DNA of 64,000 nt from PALSA-911 sp963743035 (GTDB taxonomy: Bacteria > Pseudomonadota > Alphaproteobacteria > Acetobacterales > Acetobacteraceae): positions 62,001 to 126,000 of the forward strand of contig CAVUOB010000003.1 of NCBI GenBank assembly GCA_963743035.1, read 5' to 3'. The notes below the pieces were generated by a model. The model searched no databases, was not told where the DNA came from, and saw only the letters and a list, made by a program, of their open reading frames with translations. Below, piece after piece: positions 27,240 to 35,310 of the stretch. Each line of letters begins with the position of its first letter. The first letter of the stretch is position 1. The translations under genes and the position numbers were made by a program.

Positions 27240-28109
27240 CTACTCGCCGCCGCCGAAGGAATGCACGTACAGCGCCAGGCTCTTGATGGTGGCGTCGTTC
27301 AGCCGCGTGTGCCATGCCGGCATCACGCCCATGCGGGGGTTGGTGATCTGCGCCACCACGGCCGCCCGGGTGCCGGCGTTCAGGTGCACCTTGCTCGCCA
27401 GCCGCGGCGCGCCCACATCGCGCTTGCCCTCGCCGTTGTCGCCATGGCAGGCGGCGCAGTTCTCGGCGAACAGCTTCTGGCCCGGCGCGGTGTCAACGTT
27501 CGGCTCGGGCGCGCCGTACAGCGTCATCACGTAATCGGCGATCTGGCTGATCTGCTCGGGCTTCAGCAGGCCGTCGACGCCGAATTTCGGCATCTGGCTG
27601 TCGCGCGCATCGGGATCGCCGCTGCGGATGCCGTGGGTGAGGGTCTGCTGGATGTCCTCGAGCTTGCCGCCCCAGATCCAGGCGCCGGCGGCCAGCGCCG
27701 GGTAGCCGGGCCGCCCGCCGCCGCCGGCGCCGTGGCAGGGCTGACAGTTTTCGGCGAAGGCGATCCGGCCCGCGGTCATCGCGGTGGCCAGCAGCTTGGG
27801 ATCGGCGCGGATCTCGGCAAAGCTCCTGGCCTGCACGGCAGCGAGCGATTCCGCCCGCAGCGCGGCGACCTCGGCCACCGACCGGTCGACGGATTTGCGC
27901 TGCGAATAGCCGAGCAGCCCGTGGAAATAGCCGACGCCATAGGGAATGGACGGATACAGCAGGAACTGGCCGAAAGCGAACACCACGCAGGCGATAAAGG
28001 TGTACAGCCACCATTTCGGCAGCGGCGTGTTCAGCTCGCGCACCCCGTCCCAGACATGGCCGGTGGTCTCGCGGCCGGTGACGGAGTCCTTTTCGATTTT
28101 GGTCGGCAC
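27240..28109 (-). CDS. ccoP: cbb3-type cytochrome c oxidase subunit III CcoP (FixP)
   Basis: A 289-residue membrane-anchored dihaem cytochrome c. An N-terminal helix (WWLYTFIACVVFAFGQFLLY) precedes two haem-binding sites, CQPCHGAGGGG (about residue 128) and CAACHGDNGEG (about residue 221), with the axial-Met regions DSQMPKFG and RMGVMPAWH. It carries electrons to CcoO/CcoN. Translation starts at GTG 28109 behind TAAGGAGCCGCAACC, which also contains the ccoQ stop. The frame and length are normal. Confidence 0.96.
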   Translation of the reverse strand: MPTKIEKDSVTGRETTGHVWDGVRELNTPLPKWWLYTFIACVVFAFGQFLLYPSIPYGVGYFHGLLGYSQRKSVDRSVAEVAALRAESLAAVQARSFAEIRADPKLLATAMTAGRIAFAENCQPCHGAGGGGRPGYPALAAGAWIWGGKLEDIQQTLTHGIRSGDPDARDSQMPKFGVDGLLKPEQISQIADYVMTLYGAPEPNVDTAPGQKLFAENCAACHGDNGEGKRDVGAPRLASKVHLNAGTRAAVVAQITNPRMGVMPAWHTRLNDATIKSLALYVHSFGGGE

Positions 28110-28121
28110 GGTTGCGGCTCC

Positions 28122-28278
28122 TTACCGGTCGTCTTGCAGGGGGATCATGCCATGGCGCTCGACGCGTTCCTTGCGCCCGGGCCAGTAGACGGTGGCCAGT
28201 ATCACCAGAAACGAGCCCGACCATCAGCAGGATCGAATGCTTCTGGCCCCAAAGCAGGATGTTGTTCAGTTCCATCAT
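28122..28278 (-). CDS. ccoQ: cbb3 oxidase small subunit CcoQ (reading frame interrupted)
   Basis: CcoQ is a small single-span subunit that stabilises the cbb3 complex. The start MMELNNILLWGQKHSILLMV is in frame. One extra T in a CTCGT[TT]CTG context near 28208 then shifts it. The conserved continuation ILATVYWPGRKERVERHGM, ending QDDR and TAA, is read in the next frame. Corrected length is about 51 residues, normal for CcoQ. Its TAA lies inside the ribosome site of ccoP and it follows ccoO by 10 bp. I regard the shift as a probable base-call error. Confidence 0.85.
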
Positions 28279-28288
28279 GGCCCCGATC

Positions 28289-29008
28289 CTACTGCTGCAG
28301 CTTCTCGGTGCCGGTGTCGGCGAAGTTCACCATCGTGCCGAGCACCTGCAGATAGGCCACCAGGGCGTCGAGCTCGGTGATCTGGCGTCCGTCGCCCGCG
28401 ACCAGATTGGCCTTGGGATAGCGCTTCATCAGCGCCGCCGGATCCGCGTTGGGATCCGCCTGCGCCAGAAGATCGGCCGGCGCGTTGGCGATCTGCTCGT
28501 CGGTATAGGGCACGCCCACCCTGCGGTTGGTGCGCAGCCGGTCCTCGATGTCGTCCACCTCGAGCGGGGTTTCCGCCAGGAAGGCGTATTTCGGCATCAG
28601 GCTCTCCGGCACCAGCGCCTGCGGGTTCTGCAGATGCGCGTAGTGCCATTCGTTGGAGTATTTGCCGCCGACGCGCGCCAGGTCCGGCCCGATGCGCTTG
28701 GAGCCCCACTGGAACGGATGGTCGTACATGCTCTCCGCTGCCAGCGAGTAATGGCCGTAGCGCTCCACCTCGTCGCGGAGCGCCCGGATCTGCTGGCTGT
28801 GGCAGAGATAGCAGCCCTCCCGCACATAGATGTCGCGTCCGCGCAGCTCCAGCGGCGTGTAGGGACGCACCCCCTGCACCTTCTCCACCGTGGTTTCGAT
28901 GGTAAACAACGGAATGATCTCGACGATGCCGCCGATCGCTACCGTCAACAGGGTGCCGAGCAGCAGGAAGATCGCGTTCTTCTCGAAGAACTCGTGACGA
29001 ATGAACAT
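28289..29008 (-). CDS. ccoO: cbb3-type cytochrome c oxidase subunit II CcoO (FixO)
   Basis: A 239-residue membrane-anchored monohaem cytochrome c. An N-terminal span (AIFLLLGTLLTVAIGGIVE) is followed by the haem site REGCYLCHSQQIR (about residue 66) and the conserved GHYSLAAESMYDHPFQWGSK, RIGPDLARVGGKYSNEWH, and the axial-Met region PESLMPKYAFL. It passes electrons from CcoP to CcoN. It is separated from ccoN by 3 bp. Confidence 0.97.
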   Translation of the reverse strand: MFIRHEFFEKNAIFLLLGTLLTVAIGGIVEIIPLFTIETTVEKVQGVRPYTPLELRGRDIYVREGCYLCHSQQIRALRDEVERYGHYSLAAESMYDHPFQWGSKRIGPDLARVGGKYSNEWHYAHLQNPQALVPESLMPKYAFLAETPLEVDDIEDRLRTNRRVGVPYTDEQIANAPADLLAQADPNADPAALMKRYPKANLVAGDGRQITELDALVAYLQVLGTMVNFADTGTEKLQQ

Positions 29009-29011
29009 GAT

Positions 29012-30484
29012 CTAGGCTCCCGCCCGCAGGGCAAAGGCGGGCTCCGTTGTTGGCGAATTCACCGTGCGGATCAGGTTGTAGACCATGATCAGCGCACCGG
29101 TCAGGAACAGCAGGCCACCGACCATGCGGATGACGTAATAGGGATGCACGGCGACCACGGATTCCACGAAGGAGTATTGCAGGAAGCCGAACTGGTCATA
29201 GGCGCGCCACATCAGCCCCTGCATGATGCCCGCCACCCACATCGAGGTGATGTAGAATACGATCCCGAGCGTCGCGATCCAGTAATGCCAGGCCGCCAGC
29301 CGGGTGGAATACAGCCCCGCCCGCTTCCACAGCACCGGCACCAGATAGTAGATCGCGCCGAAGGAGATGAACGCCACCCAGCCCAACGTGCCGGAATGCA
29401 CATGGCCGATGACCCAGTCGGTGTAATGCGCGAGCGCGTTCACATCGCGCACCGACATCACCGGCCCCTCGAAGGTGGACATGCCGTAGAAGCCGACGGC
29501 GGTGACGGAGAAGCGCAGGCCGGGATCGGTGCGCAGCTTGTCCCAGGCGCCCGACAGCGTCATCAGCCCGTTGATCATGCCGCCCCAGGAAGGCATCCAC
29601 AGCATGATCGAGAACGCCATGCCGAGCGTCTGCGCCCAGTCCGGCAGCGCGGTCCAGTGCAGATGGTGCGGTCCGGCCCAGATATAGAGGAAGATCAGCG
29701 ACCAGAAATGCACGATCGACAGCCGGTAGGAGTAGATCGGCCGGTTCGCCGCTTTCGGAATGAAATAGTACATCATCCCCAGGAAGCCGGCCGTCAGGAA
29801 GAAGCCGACCGCGTTATGGCCATACCACCACTGGATCAGCGCGTCCTGGGCGCCGGAGAATGCAGAGTAGCTCTTGGCGCCGAAGACGCTTACCGGCAGC
29901 GTCAGGTTGTTGCCGATATGCAGCATCGCCACGGTCACGATGAAGGCGAGATAGAACCAGTTCGCCACATAGATATGCGGCTCCTCGCGCTTCAGCAGCG
30001 TGCCGAGGAAGACGATCAGGTAGCAGACCCACACGATCGTCAGCCAGATGTCGATATACCATTCCGGCTCCGCGTATTCGCGGCTCTTGCTGAAGCCCAT
30101 GACGTAGCTCAGCGCCGCCATGACGATGAAGAACTGGTAGCCCCAGAAAACGAAATTCGCCAGCGCGTCGCCGCCGAACAGCCGGGCGCGGCAGGTGCGC
30201 TGGACCACGTAGAAGGAAGTCCCGATCAGCGCGCTGCCGCCGAAGGCGAAGATGCCTGCCGACGTGTGCACCGGGCGCAGCCGGCCGAAATTCAGGAAGG
30301 AAAGCCCGAGGTTGAAGGATGGCCAGCACAGTTCGGCGGCCAGGTACACGCCGACGAGGAAGGCGACGATCGCCCAGAACATCGCGGCGATGACCGCCTT
30401 CTTGACCACCGCCTCGTTATAGACCACGGCACGGGCCTGGGCCGGCGCCAGGCCGTGCATGGCATCGACGGTGATGTCAGACAT
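29012..30484 (-). CDS. ccoN: cbb3-type cytochrome c oxidase subunit I CcoN (FixN)
   Basis: A 490-residue, 12-span haem-copper oxidase catalytic subunit that reduces O2 with high affinity under microaerobic conditions. Features are the low-spin haem ligand region RPVHTSAGIFAFGGSALI, the active site IQWWYGHNAVGFFLTAGFLG (Cu-ligand His and the cross-linked Tyr), VHFWSLIFLYIWAGPHHLHW (the two further Cu-ligand His), and DWVIGHVHSGTLGWVAFIS (haem ligands). The ATG at 30484 is preferred; a GTG two codons upstream also fits. It overlaps the preceding small-membrane-protein gene by 8 bp. Confidence 0.97.
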   Translation of the reverse strand: MSDITVDAMHGLAPAQARAVVYNEAVVKKAVIAAMFWAIVAFLVGVYLAAELCWPSFNLGLSFLNFGRLRPVHTSAGIFAFGGSALIGTSFYVVQRTCRARLFGGDALANFVFWGYQFFIVMAALSYVMGFSKSREYAEPEWYIDIWLTIVWVCYLIVFLGTLLKREEPHIYVANWFYLAFIVTVAMLHIGNNLTLPVSVFGAKSYSAFSGAQDALIQWWYGHNAVGFFLTAGFLGMMYYFIPKAANRPIYSYRLSIVHFWSLIFLYIWAGPHHLHWTALPDWAQTLGMAFSIMLWMPSWGGMINGLMTLSGAWDKLRTDPGLRFSVTAVGFYGMSTFEGPVMSVRDVNALAHYTDWVIGHVHSGTLGWVAFISFGAIYYLVPVLWKRAGLYSTRLAAWHYWIATLGIVFYITSMWVAGIMQGLMWRAYDQFGFLQYSFVESVVAVHPYYVIRMVGGLLFLTGALIMVYNLIRTVNSPTTEPAFALRAGA

Positions 30485-30713
30485 GGTCACGCACCTCGGC
30501 GGCGCGAACCCGCGCGAGCACCGCGTGCTCGGCGTCCCGCCGGTCGTAATAGGCCCGGATCAGTCCGAGATTGAACAGGCAGGCAAAGCCGAACAGCGAC
30601 AATCCGAACACGTAGATCCCGCTATCGACCGAGCCGCCAGCCAGGATCAGGCCGATCAGTCCGAACACTGCCATCAATATTCCGACGATGACGTCGCTTG
30701 TCCCTGTGTCCAT
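30477..30713 (-). CDS. Small two-span membrane protein leading the cco operon
   Basis: A 78-residue protein I do not recognise by name. Two hydrophobic helices (VIVGILMAVFGLIGLILAG and VFGLSLFGFACLFNLGLI) are separated by a short Gly/Ser loop, then a charged tail, YYDRRDAEHAVLARVRAA. It is the first gene of the cco cluster and overlaps ccoN by 8 bp, so it is made with CcoN in fixed proportion. A role as a small accessory subunit or assembly factor of the oxidase is a fair inference. Size and topology resemble other tiny oxidase subunits. Confidence 0.75.
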   Translation of the reverse strand: MDTGTSDVIVGILMAVFGLIGLILAGGSVDSGIYVFGLSLFGFACLFNLGLIRAYYDRRDAEHAVLARVRAAEVRDHV

Positions 30714-30813
30714 CTCAAACCTCGCTGATGGTTGCCTCGCCGCCGGCGCGCGCCGCCGTCCCGAGTCGATTTATGCTGCCACCACCGGTGCTCATGTCTG
30801 CGTCTTCCGGGCA

Positions 30814-30827
30814 TTGATCCAAATCAA
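30814..30827. promoter_or_regulatory. FNR/FixK-type binding site (anaerobox) between cco and safE
   Basis: TTGATCCAAATCAA exactly matches the TTGAT-N4-ATCAA consensus of FNR/FixK/Anr regulators. It lies 101 bp upstream of the first cco gene (minus strand) and 73 bp upstream of the safE-like gene (plus strand). It is the only perfect match I found in the window's intergenic DNA. Such a site is normally centred about 41.5 bp upstream of the transcription start, which would give leaders of about 65 and 40 bases. It explains oxygen-responsive control of the oxidase cluster. Confidence 0.85.
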
Positions 30828-30899
30828 CGCCGCACCGCAGCATTCGGCGCAGCCATGCGCAGACGGGCCCGGATCGGGCGGGCCAAGGATGAGGAGCGC

Positions 30900-31646
30900 A
30901 TGAACGCCGGCCTGGAGATGCTGACCGCGCTGTGCCGGTCCGTGGCGCCGGACCCGATGGGTGCCGGCCTGCCGCTTGGCCTGCTGCTTGCCGGGCTGGC
31001 CGGCAGCGCGGTGCATTGCGTGCCGATGTGCGGCCCTTTCGTGCTGGGCCAGGTCAGCGACCGGCTGGCCTGCGTGCCCGCCTGCGCGCTGCGCGAACGC
31101 CATCGGATCGGCGCGGGATTGCTGTGGCCGTATCATCTCGGCCGCATCGTCACCTATGCCGGGCTGGGGGCGCTGGCCGGCGGCACCGGCGCGGCGCTAG
31201 GCCTGCTGGCGTGGTTCGGCTGGGTCTCGGCCGGGCTGCTGCTGTTCGCCGCATTGCTGTTCGCGAGCCAGGCGTTCTCGCGCATCGTCAGGCCAGGCGG
31301 CTCGCCGGCGCTGTTGCGGCGGCTGACGGCGCGCCTGGCCGGTGGCGGGCGCACGCGGCCGGCGGGCGGCCTGACGCTCGGCCTCGCGCTCGGCTTTCTG
31401 CCCTGCGGATTCCTCTATTCCGCCCTGGCCGCCTCAGCCGCCACCGCGGACCCGCTGGGCGGGGCGGTCGCGATGCTGGCCTTCGGCCTTGGCACGGTGC
31501 CCGCTTTGGTCCTGGTCGGCATCGCCGGCGAGGCCGCCAGCCGGGTCTGGCAGCGCCGCATGGCCGTGGCCGCTCCCGCGGTCATGCTGCTGAACGCGGC
31601 GGTGCTGGCCGCGCTGGCGTGGCAGAGATTCAGCCAGCTGGTTTGA
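30900..31646 (+). CDS. SafE/COG2836-type membrane protein associated with the cbb3 cluster
   Basis: A 248-residue polytopic protein of the sulfite exporter TauE/SafE (DsbD transmembrane-like) family. There are about six spans, with AVHCVPMCGPFVLGQ (Cys-x-x-Met-Cys, possible metal or thiol site) and LGFLPCGFLYSAL in the second half, the two conserved Cys-containing helices. COG2836 proteins often lie beside ccoGHIS and are thought to help copper or thiol handling during cytochrome maturation. It starts behind GAGGAGCGC and diverges from the cco operon, sharing the FixK box. Confidence 0.85.
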   Translation: MNAGLEMLTALCRSVAPDPMGAGLPLGLLLAGLAGSAVHCVPMCGPFVLGQVSDRLACVPACALRERHRIGAGLLWPYHLGRIVTYAGLGALAGGTGAALGLLAWFGWVSAGLLLFAALLFASQAFSRIVRPGGSPALLRRLTARLAGGGRTRPAGGLTLGLALGFLPCGFLYSALAASAATADPLGGAVAMLAFGLGTVPALVLVGIAGEAASRVWQRRMAVAAPAVMLLNAAVLAALAWQRFSQLV

Positions 31647-31652
31647 CTTGCG

Positions 31653-32120
31653 TCAGTCGCGCTTGCGCATGTTCTCAGCGACCACGCCGGCGATCAGCGC
31701 CGCCAGCAACGCTGTCCCCTTGTTCTTGGCGAACAACGACCAGAGCGTCGCCAACAGCGCGTCGGCCGCGGGAAGCCCAGTGGGCGCGGCGACGGTGGGC
31801 GCGGCGCCGGCGGAGGCAGGTGCCGGGGCCGGCTGGCGTTTGGCTTTCATCGCCAGCCAGGCGCCGAGCAGGAGCAGCAGCGACAGCAGGACGAACGCGC
31901 CGGCCACCACCAGCGACGCCTGGGCGGGGCCGAACGAGGGGGCGACGGACGCCCACAGCGCCGCAGCCGCCAGGCCGATGGCCGCGAGCAGCGCCAGGCT
32001 CGCCAGCACCAGGAACACGCCGGCGATCGCCGCACGCCCGGCCGCGGCGGCAATGCGTCTGCCGTCCTGGGCGGGTGCGAGCAGCGACAGAGCCAGCCGG
32101 ATCAGGACGGCGACCGGCAC
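31653..32120 (-). CDS. Holin-like two-span membrane protein
   Basis: A 155-residue protein resembling the phage-holin-superfamily/DUF1469 group found beside YqjD-type proteins. Two long hydrophobic helices (GVFLVLASLALLAAIGLAAA and LVVAGAFVLLSLLLLLGAWL) precede a Pro/Ala-rich stretch and a C-terminal amphipathic part (GTALLAALIAGVVAENMRKR). It begins with GTG at 32120, 7 bp after the DUF883-like gene, and is probably co-transcribed with it. No lysis genes are nearby, so a phage origin is unlikely. Function unknown; homologues are linked to envelope or ribosome-hibernation stress. Confidence 0.65.
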   Translation of the reverse strand: MPVAVLIRLALSLLAPAQDGRRIAAAAGRAAIAGVFLVLASLALLAAIGLAAAALWASVAPSFGPAQASLVVAGAFVLLSLLLLLGAWLAMKAKRQPAPAPASAGAAPTVAAPTGLPAADALLATLWSLFAKNKGTALLAALIAGVVAENMRKRD

Positions 32121-32126
32121 CGTCGA

Positions 32127-32438
32127 TCAGCGCGACAAGAGGCGGCTGGCGATGAAGCCGACCGAGAAGGCCAGCAGCAGCGTCGTCAGCGGACGTTCCT
32201 CGATCTCGCGCACGATCACGTCGGCGCCCTTGCCGGCCCGCTCCGATGCCTGCCCGTACAGGTCGGCGGCCTTGCCGCCAAGCTGTCCGGCCGCTTCCTG
32301 CGCCGCCGCCTTCGCGTTGCTCAGCGGGCCGTCGCGCAGATCGGCGATCAGCGCCGCGAAGTCCCGCCGCAAGGCGGCGAGGTCCTTGGCGATGGTGTCC
32401 ATGTCCTTGGGGGATGCGGACTTTGTCGTGCCTGGCAT
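32127..32438 (-). CDS. DUF883 (ElaB/YqjD)-family membrane-anchored protein
   Basis: A 103-residue tail-anchored protein. An amphipathic N-terminal region (IAKDLAALRRDFAALIADLR) and a helical Ala/Gly-rich middle (AAAQEAAGQLGGKAADLYGQ) precede a C-terminal span with the family end, RPLTTLLLAFSVGFIASRLL. YqjD-like proteins anchor stalled ribosomes to the inner membrane in stationary phase. ATG 32438 follows an excellent ribosome site (AAGGAGGCGACC). It forms an operon with the holin-like gene. Confidence 0.85.
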   Translation of the reverse strand: MPGTTKSASPKDMDTIAKDLAALRRDFAALIADLRDGPLSNAKAAAQEAAGQLGGKAADLYGQASERAGKGADVIVREIEERPLTTLLLAFSVGFIASRLLSR

Positions 32439-32539
32439 GGTCGCCTCCTTCATCGTCTGAACATTGCAGTCTAGCACGGCGGTCGTCCCGCCAACGGTTT
32501 ATTCGCGGCCTGAAGCCGCGCTCCTCGTCGCACTGGCGC

Positions 32540-33571
32540 TCACCGCACCGGTGCCGAGTAGATCAGCCCGCCCTTGCTCCAGAGCTCGTTCTTGCCGCGG
32601 GGCATGTTGAGCCCGCTGGCCGGGCCGAAATTGCGCTCGAACATCTCGCCGTAATTGCCGACCGCCTTGATCGCGCGATAGGCCCAGCGGTTGTCCAGCG
32701 CCAACAACTTGCCGAAATCGCCCTGCACGCCCAGCAGCCGGCGCGTCGGCGGCGCCTCGCTGTTCAGCTTTTCGTCGACATTGGCCTGGGTGATGCCCTG
32801 CTCCTCCGCCTCGATCAGCGCGTTCAGCGTCCATTTCACGATCGCGTACCACTGGTCGTCCCCCTGGCGGACCGCCGGGCCGAGCGGTTCCTTGCTGATG
32901 ATTTCGGGCAGGACCATCTGGTTTTCCGGATCGTGCATGATCGTCGCGATGGAGGCGAGCTGGCTGGCATCGGTCGAATAGGCGTCGCAGCGGCCCTTGT
33001 TGTAGGCGTCGCGCCCCTCCTGCACCTGTTCGAACACCACCGGCTGATATTTCACATCATGCGCCCTTGCCCAGTCGGCCAGGTTGAGTTCACTGGTGCT
33101 GCCGGCGGAGACGCAGATGGTCGCACCCGCGAGATCGGTCGCATGCTTCACTCCGGCTGATTTGCGCACCAGGAAACCCTGTCCGTCATAGAAATTGACA
33201 CCGGCGAACAAGGTTCCATTGGCGGCTTCGCGGGTCAGCGTCTGCGTCAGAGTCTGGGCCACCACATCCACCTGGCCGGATTGCAGCGCCGGCAGCCGCT
33301 GGCCGCCGTTCAGGGCGACGAGCTTGGCGCGCGGCTGGCCGTTCGGGCCCGCCTCGTCGGGGAACACCGCCGCCGCGACAGCGCGGCAGGTGTCCACGTC
33401 CAGCCCACGGAACACGCCCTTGCCGTCGATGACGCCGAAGCCGGGCGTGGTCGAGGACACCGCGCATTCCACGAAGCCCTTGGCGCGGATCTGCGACAGG
33501 GTCGGGCCGGCCGAGTTCTGGGCGAAGGCAGGGGACGCCAGCAGCAGGCAGCAGGCGATCAGGGTGCGCAT
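32540..33571 (-). CDS. Amino-acid ABC transporter periplasmic binding protein (AapJ/BztA-like)
   Basis: A 343-residue solute-binding protein, SBP family 3, large AapJ-type. A signal peptide (MRTLIACCLLLASPAFAQ) precedes TLSQIRAKGFVECAVSSTTP, FRGLDVDTCRAVAAAVFPDE, LVRKSAGVKHATDLAGATIC, GRCDAYSTDASQLASI, and RWAYRAIKAVGNYGEMFERN. AapJ/BztA proteins bind general L-amino acids. The permease and ATPase genes (aapQMP) normally downstream are missing, so it must pair with a transporter elsewhere or serve as a receptor. ATG 33571 is chosen; a TTG two codons upstream is closer to the GGAG site. Confidence 0.9.
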   Translation of the reverse strand: MRTLIACCLLLASPAFAQNSAGPTLSQIRAKGFVECAVSSTTPGFGVIDGKGVFRGLDVDTCRAVAAAVFPDEAGPNGQPRAKLVALNGGQRLPALQSGQVDVVAQTLTQTLTREAANGTLFAGVNFYDGQGFLVRKSAGVKHATDLAGATICVSAGSTSELNLADWARAHDVKYQPVVFEQVQEGRDAYNKGRCDAYSTDASQLASIATIMHDPENQMVLPEIISKEPLGPAVRQGDDQWYAIVKWTLNALIEAEEQGITQANVDEKLNSEAPPTRRLLGVQGDFGKLLALDNRWAYRAIKAVGNYGEMFERNFGPASGLNMPRGKNELWSKGGLIYSAPVR

Positions 33572-33695
33572 CGGCAAGGATCTCCGTCAGAAAACCGCAT
33601 CGCGGCGGGGTTGCACGCTCGCCGCCCGCGTCAACCTACTCCATCCTGACGGGAAATAACCGCGTGGAGGAAAAATCCAGGCGGGTCGTTCCCTC

Positions 33696-33774
33696 GGCTG
33701 CCTCGATTCCGGATTGTCCGCCGGGCGGGCGGACACAAGCACAATCACCCGTCAGGCAGGCGCACCTCCCATGG
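33696..33774 (+). repeat. Dispersed palindromic repeat, copy C (internally deleted)
   Basis: Copy C joins the left end (GGCTGCCTCGATTCCGGATT) directly to the right end (GGGCGGACACAAGCACAATC, then the GTCAGGCAGGCG and CACCTCCC terminus) of the family seen at 11079 and 45545, lacking about 145 central bp. The remaining 79 bp folds into one hairpin around GTCCGCC-GGGC-GGGCGGAC. It lies between the aapJ-like gene and rnd, 10 bp from the rnd stop, where it could act as the rnd terminator. Confidence 0.75.
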
Positions 33775-33783
33775 GGAGGACGG

Positions 33784-34968
33784 CTACGCGGCCGGGATCA
33801 GCTTGATCCGCTTGCCATCCACGCCGAGCGCGATCCGGCCGGTCTTCAGCGCCAGGGCGTCGCTGCCGAACACTTCGCGTCGCCAGCCATGCAGGGCCTG
33901 CAGGTCTGGCTCGTCCTCCACCGCCAGGCGGTCGATGTCCTCGGAACTGGCGATCAGCTTCGGCGCGACATGGTGCTGCTCGCATTTCGCCGCCAGCAGC
34001 ACCTTGAGCAGGGAAACCAGGGCCGGCGACGGCCGGGGGCCGTCCTTGCTGCGGGGCACGTCGGGCAGCGCGTCGTCGCCGAGCTTCTTCGCCTCGGCCA
34101 CCGCGGCGATCAGCGACTGGCCGCTCTTGCCCTCGGCGAAACCGCGGGTGATGCCGCGGGCGCGGGCCAGCGCGTCGGGCGTTTCCGGCGCGGTGGCGGC
34201 CAGCTCCAGCAGCGCCTCGTCCTTCAGCAGCCGCTGGCGGGGAATGTTGACGCGCTGGGCCTCCCGCTCCCGCCAGGCGGCGATGGCGCGCAGCACGCCC
34301 AGGAACCGGCGGTTATTGGTGCGCGGGCGCAGCCGCTCCCACATCGTCTCGGGATCGGCGCGGTAGGTGTCGGGATCGGCCAGCAGGGCCATCTCCTCGG
34401 CCACCCATTCCAGCCGGCCTTCCTTTTCCAGCCGCGCCGCCAGCTTGCGGTAGACGCCGCGCAGAAAGGTCACGTCGGCGGCCGCATAGTTGATCTGCGC
34501 CGGCGATAGCGGCCGCGCCGACCAGTCGGAGAAGCGGTGCGCCTTGTCGATGGAGCCGCCGGTCAGCGCCGAGACCAGCGCGTCGTAGCCGACCTGGTCG
34601 CCGAAGCCGGCCACCATCGCGGCCACCTGGGTGTCGAACAGCGGGCGCGGCACGTCGCCGAATTTCAGCACGAAGATCTCGATGTCCTGGCGGCAGGCGT
34701 GGAACACCTTCAGGACCTTCTGGTCCGCCAGCAGCCGGCCGAGCGGGGCCAGATCCAGGCCCTCCGCCTCGGTGTCCACCACCGCCACCTCGTTGTCGCC
34801 GGCAAGCTGCACGACGCAGAGCTCGGGCCAGTAGGTGCGCTCGCGCATGAACTCGGTGTCGACGGTGACGAATTCCTCCGCGGCCAGGCGGGTGCAAAGG
34901 GCGTCCAGCTCGGCCGTGGTGGTGACGAGTTGCGGCGGCGGGAATTCGGGGCGCTGGGAACGGGGCAT
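33784..34968 (-). CDS. rnd: Ribonuclease D
   Basis: A 394-residue DEDDy 3'-5' exoribonuclease for tRNA 3'-end processing. Exo motif I is TVDTEFMRERTYWPELCVVQ, motif II FHACRQDIEIF, motif III INYAAADVTFLRGVY (the Tyr/Asp pair). HRDC-like segments follow (NNRRFLGVLRAIAAWREREA and TPDALARARGITRGFAEG). The length and all acidic residues are normal. In many alphaproteobacteria rnd is beside aspS. Here a toxin-antitoxin pair separates them and rnd reads away from aspS. Confidence 0.95.
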   Translation of the reverse strand: MPRSQRPEFPPPQLVTTTAELDALCTRLAAEEFVTVDTEFMRERTYWPELCVVQLAGDNEVAVVDTEAEGLDLAPLGRLLADQKVLKVFHACRQDIEIFVLKFGDVPRPLFDTQVAAMVAGFGDQVGYDALVSALTGGSIDKAHRFSDWSARPLSPAQINYAAADVTFLRGVYRKLAARLEKEGRLEWVAEEMALLADPDTYRADPETMWERLRPRTNNRRFLGVLRAIAAWREREAQRVNIPRQRLLKDEALLELAATAPETPDALARARGITRGFAEGKSGQSLIAAVAEAKKLGDDALPDVPRSKDGPRPSPALVSLLKVLLAAKCEQHHVAPKLIASSEDIDRLAVEDEPDLQALHGWRREVFGSDALALKTGRIALGVDGKRIKLIPAA

Positions 34969-35088
34969 GGGTACGCTTTACACGCGCTGACTGTTATGCG
35001 GAAGCGCACGGGTAAGGCCTGTCGCGGAAGTGGCTGGATTTCGGGCGGGACGCTTGCAAAATCCGGTTCTGCGTGTCACATGTGACGC

Positions 35089-35310
35089 ATGCTGCCCCCG
35101 TCCTCCCGAACCCGGACCGCGCGTTATCGCAGCAGGCTACGTACGCTTGGTCTGCGCCAGGTGCAGATCTGGGTGCCCGACACGACCCGCCCGGGCTTTG
35201 CCGCGGAAGCGCGCCGCCAATGCGAGGAGAGCAACCGGATCGAACGGGAGGAGCGCATGATGGATTGGGTCGAGGACGTCAGTTCGTTTGACGATGATGC
35301 GCCGCGGTGA
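35089..35310 (+). CDS. MazE-type antitoxin (DUF3018-like)
   Basis: A 73-residue small basic/acidic protein. RYRSRLRTLGLRQVQIWVPD then TTRPGFAAEARRQ is the signature of antitoxins paired with chromosomal MazF/PemK toxins (DUF3018), and the acidic tail WVEDVSSFDDDA is expected to block the toxin. The ATG at 35089 has no strong ribosome site. Its stop overlaps the toxin gene by 17 bp, typical of coupled TA operons, and the pair sits between rnd and aspS. Confidence 0.85.
   Translation: MLPPSSRTRTARYRSRLRTLGLRQVQIWVPDTTRPGFAAEARRQCEESNRIEREERMMDWVEDVSSFDDDAPR

Noticed and set aside
28112..30574. An 820-codon plus-strand frame opposite the ccoN-ccoO-ccoQ region
   Set aside because: Shadow of the conserved oxidase genes; composition is His/Arg/Gln/Asp-rich and unlike any protein family I know.
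31653..32120. Prophage remnant suggested by the holin-like protein
   Set aside because: No integrase, terminase, capsid, endolysin or attachment sites nearby; such proteins commonly pair with DUF883 genes in chromosomes.
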